A stretch of DNA of 64,000 nt from Prorocentrum cordatum (taxonomy: Eukaryota; Sar; Dinophyceae; Prorocentrales; Prorocentraceae), in contig CAUYUJ010009435.1 in the NCBI GenBank assembly GCA_963575745.1, forward strand, positions 82,001 to 146,000, written 5' to 3'. The notes under the pieces are model-generated. The model did no database searches and was not told where the DNA came from. It saw only the letters and a list, made by a program, of their open reading frames with translations. Every line of letters starts with the position of its first letter. Positions within the stretch are counted from its first letter, which is position 1. Shown one piece after another: positions 55,007 to 64,000 of this stretch. The translations under genes and the position numbers were made by a program.

Positions 55007-55971
55007 ACTGTTTTCCTGTCATGAGGCACGTCCCGGATGGAGAGCGCCTTGGCCCCTGGCCCTTGTAGCTGAAAACATTCGCGAAGCAACCGTTCACCCT
55101 TAATGGTAAACTGCCATGTGCTCCTAAAGCCGTCGGTGCTAAGATTATGGACGAGCTCCAGGCCGCTCAGCTTCCCTAACATGTCTAAGCTATCCTTGTT
55201 TTGATCGTCGTGAGCAAGGGTGAACGCGTCGGCGGACAATGCGCTAGCCCCTGCGGACACCAACTGTTCGAGCAAGCGCTTACAGCAACCTGTGTTCACG
55301 TCGAACCCGTACCCATCCAAGATGCACGTGGCCTTGGGCGGGCGGCTATACATAAGCAGCGACTGCAGTTGCAGGTACGTCAAGACACCAGCACTGAGCA
55401 CAAAATGATCCCCCACTCCTGCTCTTCCTCTGGCATGCTCGGCGTGAATGAGAAATGAGTCGTCCCTTGTCTCCGCGACGCGGTGGAAACCTATAACCAG
55501 GGAGTTCCCATCAAAGCGTTGTGCGTGGGCATGCCCTGGCTGTCGAGCAAGTGCAAAGTTGTCTGGGTTCTTCGCCGTCACCGTGAAAGCCAACATATTC
55601 TGCTGAATCATTTCGCTGACGAGGTCCTGTGGGCCCGCGCTTGGGATGCCCATCACTGGCACCAAAGCGCTAACCTCGCCGTCGCCGTCGCCTTCACCCA
55701 GCAACGCTGGCATTGCATCGGCGTCAGCGCCCAGCAGCGCCGGCGCGGCATTGGACTGAAAGTCGAAATCTAAACCGAGCTGCTCAGATACTTGAAAATG
55801 GTTTATCATGGGCTTGAACGCCTTTAACCAGGAACTCCCATTGGGGCCATCAGAGTGGTCGCCCCCTGAGGGGTCGTTGCCTTGAGCGGTCGGCATCACG
55901 AAAAACATTTCGCTTTGGCCAGAGATTTCTAGCATGTACTCCATCGCATGCCTCTCCAAAACTGTCTCCAA
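54908..55971 (-). CDS. Gene C copy 2, internal exon
   Basis: Same translation as 26,500-27,563. Confidence 0.58.
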
Positions 55972-56007
55972 CGATGTAGCCCCCCCATGGGCGGTTCATG
56001 CGGCTGT

Positions 56008-56846
56008 GGGGGCGGAAATACGGCTTGAGCAGAGTCCACGTCGCCAATCATGATCATGCCATCAACGATCACTGCTGGATTGAAGGTATGCTGCGTGGGG
56101 GCATCCCACCTGTAAATCAGGTAAGTGAGGTCCTTACCATACTTGCCATTCAGAAGCCTCTTGTTGCCGTTGTGGGTTGACTGGAGTTCCTGAAATAGTG
56201 CGTGGTTAGACATGCCTAAGGATTCAACGCACATGATAGGAGTTTGACACTTTGAGAGTTGCGCCGCCAAGTCTCCAAGAAACTCACTATCTAGCTCGAG
56301 CTTCCGTTGAATCATTGGAAGGTGGTGCCTGAGGGCCACGTGCACAGGCCCATGTCGAGGCGCCCGTCGAATGCCCTTGCTGACGACCGCGTGCAATCCT
56401 TCGACCAACCTTTCCACGGCGCAAATGAATCGAAATTGAGACATGTAGTGAAGCAGCACTGGCAAACCCGCTGGGTCTTCACCAGACACAAAACGATTAA
56501 GTTCGTCTCGGCATTGGGTACCTGGCAAGCAAATGCGGAATACAAGCGCGTGCGCGTCGGCGCCCTCGCCCAGCGACTCGAACAACTGCAAAACCTTAGC
56601 GCCTACCTCGCGAGCAACGGCAAGATCGAAATGACCTAGACCGCACATCACAAGTGGGAGAGACTGCCAAGATGATGAAATCTTCATCATGACATACATG
56701 TGAAATGCAGATCTTCCACAGTGCAACTCCACACAGCAGCCAGAGGCTGCCTGGCGACAGCATGTGGCGAACCTTGGCCGACAGACCGACCGCCTCTCGT
56801 CATCCTGACGCTGGGGCCGCGCGCTGTCCTCCCCACCACCGCCCAC
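56008..56846 (-). CDS. Gene C copy 2, internal exon
   Basis: As 27,600-28,438, with one Val-to-Ala change in the FIC(V/A)VERL helix. Confidence 0.58.
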
Positions 56847-56974
56847 ATTGGACGCAACGACATCATGAATGTATTTCGGTTTTCACATGAGCGCGATACG
56901 TACATGATATCACATCTCTGTCGCGATTATTGCGTTACCCATGCACGCTTCACGCATCACTTAGCTCTGAACCG

Positions 56975-57755
56975 TCAACGCTTGGACGGCAACAGAAACA
57001 TTCCAGACGGGTCGGGCAATGGCGAAGCCAAAAGATCATACTGAATCGTCGCTTTGTCGCTAGGCGGTAACGCACGACACTCTCGCATCAGAAATTGAGC
57101 AATGCATGTGTCCCACAACTCGTTCAGAACGGCCATCAGCTCCCCTGCCGCCAAGTTTGGCGCTCTTCTCCCTGCCATGGGGCAGGTGCTCGCAGAGGCG
57201 CCTATCAGTTTCTGCCAATTCGCGAACGCTTCTTTCCGACTGTGGCATGGGCAGCCCTCAGACCAATGCATGAGATGGAGCAAGACTGTTAAAATCTCCA
57301 TTGCCATGGCGCGGTATGCCCAAAAGAAATCAGACTTTATGATGTCGTTGATCTTCAAAACGTCCAATCTCCAAGCATCATGTTTTCCATGTTTGGACAT
57401 TTGCTTGGTCGTGGGTACTTTTCCCTTGCAGTATGCCTTTAGATCCCAAAACTGCCTCAACTCTTCTTTTACTTGCCCCAGCTCGTAGCAGGCATTCGCA
57501 ATGGTGCCCCACCTCTTCTCATGCACAGTTGACGTTACTACGTCCAGCACGTCGCGCCTGTGGTACGCAGGGGGGTCCTTGAAACACGTCTCCTTGATCC
57601 GTTCGCGGGCGCGGGGCTGCCGGACCATCCGAACAACAAGTTTCAAATTCGCAATGAAAGTTGTCCAATGGGGCATGGCCTGCTTAAGCTGGTCAATGGC
57701 GTTGTCGAAAATATGAAGCAAACCTATGGGCGATTTGAAGTTTCGAATCTCATCC
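56975..57755 (-). CDS. Gene C copy 2, GCPCH exon
   Basis: Same translation as 28,567-29,347, with both Cys motifs intact. Confidence 0.62.
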
Positions 57756-58405
57756 CTGCCATTTTATCCCCATGCCTGCCCCCTATCCGACAGGGGGGCA
57801 GCGCCCAACATCCCCATGGCAAAGAGAAAGGAAGTGGGCCCAGAGGGCTCTGAGAGGAAAAGGTTCCAAGAAGGTTGCGGGCCCAAGAAGGCCCCATGAT
57901 GAGGGCCCGAGGAGGGGCCCAGGACAGCGTTGTGGGCGGTCACAATGGGGGGCCCTCATCCACCCCTTGGGTCGTTCCTGGGACCATATTGGGGTCGTCT
58001 TGGGACCCCCTCGATGCCCTTTGCAGGTTTATGTGATAGCTGAGGTGGCCCTGAGAAAGCCCTGGGAGGTCCCCAAGACGGATCCAAATTCCAAGTCACC
58101 GCTGTGGGTGGTGACCTTTTCTTGGGCCACTCTTGGGGGCCCTCTTGGGCTTGGGCCTTTCTTTTCTTGGGGCCCTCTTGGAGCAGGGGCGAAGGCGTGG
58201 CCGTAAGAGGCTGGGACATATTGGAGTCGCTCTCTCGCCCATGCCCGCCCATATCCTCCCCTGTAGACTCCCCCCTTGTGGGCTCCAGCCCCTGCAGGAG
58301 CCTACGCCGCGCGCTGCGCCATGAAGGAGCTGTTGGGGGCCCTGGTGGAGCCGCTGCTCAAGGCCCCAGGGTTTCGCGCGAGCGCAGCCTGTGGGGGGCA
58401 GATCA

Positions 58406-58708
58406 TTCTTGAAATTGCTGCCCTACTGGATATCGTTTGGACCCAGGGGAGCCTGGGCAGTTCAGGGACGAAGTCAGATCGACGACGTCAGCGTCGATTT
58501 CTCGTGACGCCCCAGGGCCCTCCATGTATGGGGCAATCGAACTTGGACCCATTGGCTCCTCTGACATATCTGGAATTTCGATGCAATTCGGATCTGATTG
58601 GAAATCAAAGGCTGCATCTCCTGCGGCCTCCTCGGTCAAGTCGGCAGGGTCGGAGCACATCTGGAAGGCAGGCAAGTCCTCGCCCCCCGCCGCCCCCTTC
58701 TCGCATGC
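58406..58708 (-). CDS. Gene C copy 2, acidic exon
   Basis: Same translation as 29,998-30,300. Confidence 0.43.
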
Positions 58709-59692
58709 GCGCGTAGAGGAAAATGGAAGGAGGAGGGCGGCACAGGCATGGGCGGGTGAGGAGGGGGGCTGGAGAAAGGACGAACGAGCAAGGAGGGAGC
58801 ATGGGAGGCGAGGATTGGCAGAGTAAGGAGCAGGAGGTACATGGATACATGCATAGATGGGTCGCGCATCGACCCTAAAGGCCCCGAGAGTGCCCAAGAC
58901 GGCTCCAGGGCCCCCCAAGACGGCCCCCCTGGAGCTCGTTGGAGAGCCCTGACAGGGACCCCACGATGCGGCAGGGAAAATCCCAAGAGGACCCCAAGAG
59001 GGGCCCAAGAAGAGGGCGCCTTACGGCTCGTTGGGTGTATTTTTCTCTAAAGGGGGACCCCGAGAGGGGCCTGAGAAGAGGGCGAGTTACGGTTCGTTGG
59101 GTGTACGTTTTTTTTTGTTTTTGGAAAGGGGGTCATTGGGTGTATGGTTCTGCAAGTTGTTTAAACATTTATGCTGGCTGCGGCGCGCCCCCCATCCCCC
59201 ACGCCAAGCTGTCTGGCCGAGGGCATGGGCAATAGGGCAGGGTCGCCTTGAAAATAATGGGAGAGGGAAAGGAGTGGAGCAAGGAGGGAGAAGGAAGGAA
59301 GGAAGGAGTTGAGGGGACCTCTCCCCAGCGCCCACGCCGAGTGCCTCCCGGAGGCCGCGGGGTCGAGCGAGCAGTGAGGGCCTGGAGCTGCAGGGTTGGC
59401 GGCGGGCCTGAGCTCTATCGCGCGCGCCGTTCCCTGCACTCACTCACTATCTATGCTACTCCCGCCCTCTCTCAACCCTCTTTCCATTTACACCGAACCT
59501 TTGTAGCAATTACGTATATATATACATATATACAGATGTGCAAGTATACGTGCATATGTATTCATGTATCGTTATCTCTCTCTCTCTACCTCTCTCACTA
59601 TATATGTATACACCCCCCCATCCGTGTCCATCTCCATATGCATGCGCATGCGGCTAGGGCATGCCCCCCACCCCCCTCGACCCGACCCCACC

Positions 59693-60298
59693 CTCTGAAT
59701 TGAAGTCGCTCGTTCGAGCCCAATTGAAGAACGCGCTGATCTTGAAAGGCTTGGCAGTCGCGAGGTAGTGCTCGTCGCCGAAATCGGTAGTAAAGGAAAC
59801 AGTGCTGTTCAAGGTCTGGACGCAGCGCCCCCACCCGCACTCCAGGAAATGTTGATGTAGAAGGCAATGCATCTTGTGTTTGACTCCAGACCCTGCCGAA
59901 CCCAAACCACAAGGTGTGCAAACGCTGTACGCCATTTTGCTCTTCACAAACGAATCGGCCTCGGCAAGCTTGGCGTTCAGATCCTGATTTTCGCCTGGGT
60001 CATTGGACGTTCCACTATTGTTCTGTGCAATAAATGTCGTGTGATTGTACAGTTGCAGCATGTCTGATTGCGTGACTTTGCACACCCATGTGTTGAGCAT
60101 GTTTTGTTTCCCCACTGGGCTGCTATCGCAACTTTGGTATACAGAAACTCTGTTGCCTGCTAGGATGCGTTCGTTTTCCTTGCGCATGTACATCAGGAAA
60201 CCTACGTCCAAAGTAAGCTTGTGCCGCTTCAGAGTAGTTGCTGATGGCACTAGGTCCTGCTGGGCACCCCAAGCGACATGGGCTATCTGATTGTGGGC
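59693..60298 (-). CDS. Gene C copy 2, Cys/His-rich exon
   Basis: Same translation as 31,285-31,890. Confidence 0.58.
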
Positions 60299-60441
60299 TT
60301 TGGGGGGAAGAGGGGGGAGGGGAAGGGAGGGGGAGGCTGGGAGCTGGGAGAGAGGAGCAGGGATGGAGAAAGAGGAGGGATGAGGCATGATGGAAGAAGT
60401 GGGGCGCGGGATGCACGGAAAAACATCCAGAAACAAGTTTT

Positions 60442-60744
60442 CTAGGTCCAACGGTCCTTGTTCAGGATTTGTCTGACAAGAGTTTCGGCGATCGTCGAGG
60501 GGGCACTTAACCTGATGGCGTGCATGATCGTGTCTTTGAGCTTCCCAAAGTTATCTGCTGTCGATGCCATCAGCAATGCACGCAGCAAGTATGGAACATC
60601 GTAACCCCATTGCCTGTATAAGAAAACTTCGTTCGAACGGGAACTCAAGCTTGAAGCCATGGATCGTGCCCAATCTACGCAATGGCCCCACTCCTCTACC
60701 TCATCTGGCCTCATATCAGAGACGCGCGAAGCCGCCCCACACAC
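60442..60744 (-). CDS. Gene C copy 2, internal exon
   Basis: Same translation as 32,034-32,336. Confidence 0.58.
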   Translation of the reverse strand: MCGAASRVSDMRPDEVEEWGHCVDWARSMASSLSSRSNEVFLYRQWGYDVPYLLRALLMASTADNFGKLKDTIMHAIRLSAPSTIAETLVRQILNKDRWT

Positions 60745-60759
60745 AGTGTCCGCAACTTT

Positions 60760-61062
60760 TTAAAAATTAATGTCGTTCATCTCAGGGGCCCATGGTAGCG
60801 AGGCGCTGCTGGGCTGGCCCACGTCCCACTCTTTGCTCCTCTTGGCTCGGGCGCGATGGGATCTTTCGTTAAACTCAATCATGTGTGTTCCTGGTGGCAA
60901 CAGGTGTTCCAATCGTCCCCGAAGAGTTCTAGGATTGAGAAATTTGCTGCTCCTGCCCTCCAGTGGCCACGCGTACACATTCCACCCCCCAGCATTACCC
61001 AGCAACATACCATGACTTACAACAGGAAATTGGAGGCCTAGGTCTGGAACGTCAGATGGCAC
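60760..61062 (-). CDS. Gene C copy 2, internal exon, frame intact
   Basis: One continuous 100-codon frame reading through RSSKFLNPRTL, where copy 1 (32,352-32,656) is shifted by two extra A. This is the better reference for the exon. Confidence 0.6.
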   Translation of the reverse strand: MPSDVPDLGLQFPVVSHGMLLGNAGGWNVYAWPLEGRSSKFLNPRTLRGRLEHLLPPGTHMIEFNERSHRARAKRSKEWDVGQPSSASLPWAPEMNDINF

Positions 61063-61745
61063 GTTGTACGTCTCTGCCCAGGCCGCGAGCTTCTCTGAGA
61101 CGTTCCTGCCCCACTACCCACGCTTGGTACCCAGCCCCCTCTGCGGATCGCTTACGCGCCAGGCGATGAGGGAGGTAGGAAGAGGATGGGCGACGCTGCC
61201 ATGAACAAGTGCCGTCTCAACCTGACTGCTGCTGCTCACGGCGGTGGTTGGAGGAGGTGGGGGGGGGGGAGGAGGAAGTGGAGCAGGATCGGGGGGGAAG
61301 GAATGTGGCGGCGACGAGGGGGGCCAAGGAGGAGGAACCTTGGGGGGGGTGCGCCGGGGCGCGGCGGAGTTGGAAGACCAACAGGTGGCGCCCCCTGCGA
61401 GACAAAAAGGAAGAGAAAGGGAAGACGCGCGGACGCCCCCACGTCCTGTATTTAGCCACGCAGTCGTCGACCAGCGTCTGCGGCAGAGTGAACCATAATG
61501 TCCTTGCAGGCGAGCCCCCCCAATCTCCGCTCTCGCCCTCGCTCCCATCCTAAACCTGACAACAGAGTTTCCACCATTGGTAATCATATTCGGCCGTTCG
61601 GCCTCGTCTTCTCATCCTCCTCATTTCTACATCTTCCTCCACTGGTCCCCATCGCGATCTCCCTCCTCGTCGGCCTCATCCCCCTCCTCCTCAGATTCCT
61701 TATCCTGGTCCTGCACTTTCTGTTCTTCCTACCCCCCTGTCTTGC

Positions 61746-61894
61746 CAAGGATGCCTCTCAGTAGCCACGTTTGGATCGCGTTTCCGCCAATCCCCCAACA
61801 ACTCAATGCCCAATGGCTCAGGAGTCCTGGGATTCTCACCAGCCCGAAACACGTTGGGCAGGATAATGTAGTCGACGACTTTCACGAAGGCCAA
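61746..61894 (-). CDS. Gene C copy 2, probable 5' exon
   Basis: As 33,340-33,488. Downstream (about 61,709), CCTGGTCCTGC replaces copy 1 CCTGGCCCCTGC, one base shorter, and an acidic frame (ESEEEGDEADEEGDRDGDQW) becomes contiguous with further upstream bases. Confidence 0.4.
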
Positions 61895-62082
61895 CGTTTC
61901 TCCTGCCCTGCCCAGCTGCCCAATCCAATGGGCCAGGAGAGTCAGGAGAGGCTGTCATGCAGCAAATCCTCAAAGGCGAATGCCTAATCCAAACGGCCCC
62001 CTGCGTGGGGCAAGGTGGCGAAAACACAAATGCTTGGAACGACGTGGCGCTGATATTGCTGCAAATACATTACATGCGCAGC

Positions 62083-62328
62083 TCAAAGCAAATCCCTCCC
62101 CCCGTTCGATCCTGGCGCAATCGATTCCCAACATTCCAAAACTTCGTCTTGCTCGGCCGTGAGGACTCGAAATCTCGAACAAAGCCGCCCTGGACGATGC
62201 AAAAAATCATAGTCAAATAACGCCAGGCCCACCAGCTTGTTTTGGCACGCGTTGAAGTACTTGTCCCAGAACGCGGTGCACGTGCGCCCCTCGCTGCACG
62301 AGGGGATATCACTGCCTCCCCAGACCAA
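62083..62328 (-). CDS. Gene C copy 2, probable 5' exon
   Basis: Same translation as 33,677-33,922. Confidence 0.43.
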   Translation of the reverse strand: MVWGGSDIPSCSEGRTCTAFWDKYFNACQNKLVGLALFDYDFLHRPGRLCSRFRVLTAEQDEVLECWESIAPGSNGGRDLL

Positions 62329-62689
62329 CTTGACAAACGCATTGCCCTCTCTGGCCTTGGAGGGTGAAAGCGGGGGTCAGGCGCAGGGCGCAGGGTCCCC
62401 GCAATGGTGGTTTTTTAAGGCCATGAATGGGCGATACATCCTCGATTGCTGTGTTCGGTGGGGGAACTAATTGAAACCCCCCATCTGCACCCGCGCGCGA
62501 GACTTGAGGGGGAAGGAAGCAAGGGGGCGGGGGGCTTGGGAAAGGCGACGAAGGCAACGTGCGCTAAGGGCGCAAAAAGAAAAGGCTGGAACACACGAAA
62601 GCGGTCAGGTGAGTGTCGAAATCTGCCCAGCCAATCTGACATGCGGAACACTGCGCCTCAGTTTTTGGGGATCTTGAAGGCCAGGGCAA

Positions 62690-62879
62690 AATGTGAATTC
62701 ACATTTGGGGAAAAGGGAAAATGTGAATTCACATTTGGGGAAAAAGGGAAATGTGAATTCACATTTTGGAATTTTGTTTGGGATTCTTTATGAAAGGGGC
62801 CAGAATGTGAATTCACATTTTGTGAAAAAGGAAAATGTGAATTCACATTTTGGGAAAACGGAAAATGTGAATCCACATT
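62690..62879. repeat. Palindrome array, copy 2 version
   Basis: All six palindromes, their 30-bp phasing and the single degenerate last unit are preserved exactly as at 34,284-34,473. Confidence 0.9.
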
Positions 62880-63055
62880 TTGGGAGAATCGCGGGGCCCA
62901 TTCCAAATTTGTCTTGGGGGTCGAGAAGTCATCGTTTGGGAACATACGCGATCATCAACCGCACAATCAAGACACACTTGCACTCCACTTCGCTGGCCCA
63001 CACGCAATATGCAAGAACGCCTGCACGCATGAACGATAATGGATGGACGGCGCGT

Positions 63056-63082
63056 GTGCCCGCGCGGGCAACGCGCGGGCAC
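63056..63082. repeat. 11-bp GC hairpin, copy 2 version
   Basis: Identical to 34,650-34,676. Confidence 0.9.
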
Positions 63083-63629
63083 GAATGACTGGCCATCAAT
63101 GACCGCCAGCATTGGATGCCAATCGTACCCGATCACAGACATGAACGATACATTGAGCAGACATGGGCCATTCAGCCCCCATTGAAGACCCCCTGTTGCA
63201 GACCCCCTCTTTCACCCTCCAACTGGCCCCCCATCTCAAGATGCCCGAGCACATTCCGACGCTCGTGTGTCCCCCCATGCCCTCTCTGTCTCTGTCGCTC
63301 ATGTAAAAAGAACCCCCCGCCCGCCGTTGCATAGATTGTGTAGGCGGTCTTTCTGGCGATCAGTCCAGCCTCTGCGCCATCGCCGGGCGGCTAGTGCACT
63401 AGGCAGGTATGTCCACGCCACCACTGGCATGAGTCATGAGCCAAAGCCAAAACAGCTCGGCACAAAGGCAACAAATCACAAGACAGCTCGCCTCTTGGCC
63501 CCTGCGGCCAGCCCAAACGCAGTTCGAAGTCCAATCAGTCTGGGCCACATCGGTGCGGTCGTCGCCGCCTCGAGAGTCGGCGCGGTGGCGGCGCTCGTCG
63601 TCGCCGCCGCCGCTGGCGCCGCCGAGAAT

Positions 63630-64000
63630 TAAACGTCCTCCTATTGGTTGCGCCATCGGTTGCGCCCTCAGCCGCCGAGGATAAGACGTCCTCCTATTGA
63701 TTATTGGTTGCGCCATAGGCTGCGCCCTCGGCCGCCGAGAATAGAACGTCCCCCGATTAGTTGCGCCATAGGTTGCGCCCTCAGCCGCCGAGAATAAGAC
63801 GTCCTCCGACTGGTTGCGCCATAGGTTGCGCCCTTGGCCGCCGAGGATAAGACGTCCTCCGGTTGGTTGCGCCGTAGGTTGCGTCCTTGGACGCCGAAGA
63901 TCAGACGTCCTCCGATTGGTTGCGCCATAGGTTGCGGTTGCGCCCTTGGCCGCCGAGAATAAAACGTCCTCCGATTGGTTGCGCCATCGGTTGCGTCCTT
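63630..64000. repeat. 53-bp minisatellite, copy 2 version, cut by window end
   Basis: About seven units are visible, with an extra GGTTGC in the unit near 63,935 compared with copy 1. The array runs off the window. Confidence 0.9.

Larger units (their letters stand above)
41663..64000. repeat. Duplicated segment, copy 2
   Basis: Direct copy of 13,688-35,586. Net additions are +205 bp (43,781-44,047), +224 bp (47,269-47,496) and small repeat-length changes. It continues past the window end. All genes found here are second copies; see the copy 1 entries for their description. Confidence 0.97.

Overview
This is eukaryotic nuclear DNA, most likely from a core dinoflagellate. The signs are GC-rich sequence, low gene density, many micro- and minisatellites, coding exons separated by pyrimidine-rich introns, every credible gene on the same (minus) strand, and protein types I associate with dinoflagellates. 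The strongest of these is a cytosine-C5 DNA methyltransferase-like protein with the divergent AGS-x-C and HEC motifs. I saw no bacterial features, rRNA, recognisable tRNA or spliced-leader gene. The genus cannot be fixed from the sequence alone; a Prorocentrum- or Symbiodinium-like genome would fit.

Layout: (1) 1-11,670 is a gene-poor flank rich in repeats. It holds an 18-bp minisatellite, at least three families of short terminal-inverted-repeat (MITE-like) elements, a poly-A/T foldback, GT, CCT and GAG microsatellites, and three units of a 90-bp satellite. (2) 11,671-16,417 is a multi-exon minus-strand gene (gene A) with an N-terminal C-x2-C/C-x2-H motif. (3) 18,529-20,262 is the intronless DNA methyltransferase-like gene. 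(4) 20.3-25.7 kb is repeat-rich DNA around a small Cys/His-motif gene (gene B, 23,824-24,387). (5) 25,894 to about 33,950 is a large multi-exon minus-strand gene (gene C) of an unnamed family. (6) 34.2-36.2 kb holds a 30-bp palindrome array, a GC hairpin and a 53-bp minisatellite. (7) 36.2-39.4 kb is a decayed LINE-like retrotransposon with a frameshifted reverse transcriptase. (8) 39.6-41.2 kb is an array of about 18 copies of the 90-bp satellite. (9) 41,563-41,662 is a gap of exactly 100 N. (10) 41,663 to the window end repeats 13,688 to about 35,586 almost base for base.

The dominant fact about the window is this direct duplication of at least 21.9 kb. The two copies differ at only a few dozen sites by eye, mostly homopolymer or tandem-repeat length changes. 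Copy 2 also carries two A-rich low-complexity insertions that break exons of gene A and the methyltransferase. A default-size gap, near identity and junk-like inserts make an assembly duplication (alternate haplotype or unpolished contig) at least as likely as a true tandem duplication. Copy 2 also lacks the last exon of gene A, which falls beyond the gap.

I see no evidence that the genes form one pathway. The methyltransferase is the only one with a clear biochemical role (DNA cytosine methylation). Genes A, B and C look like members of dinoflagellate-restricted, often high-copy families whose function I cannot name. Exon boundaries are approximate because dinoflagellate introns often have non-GT donors.
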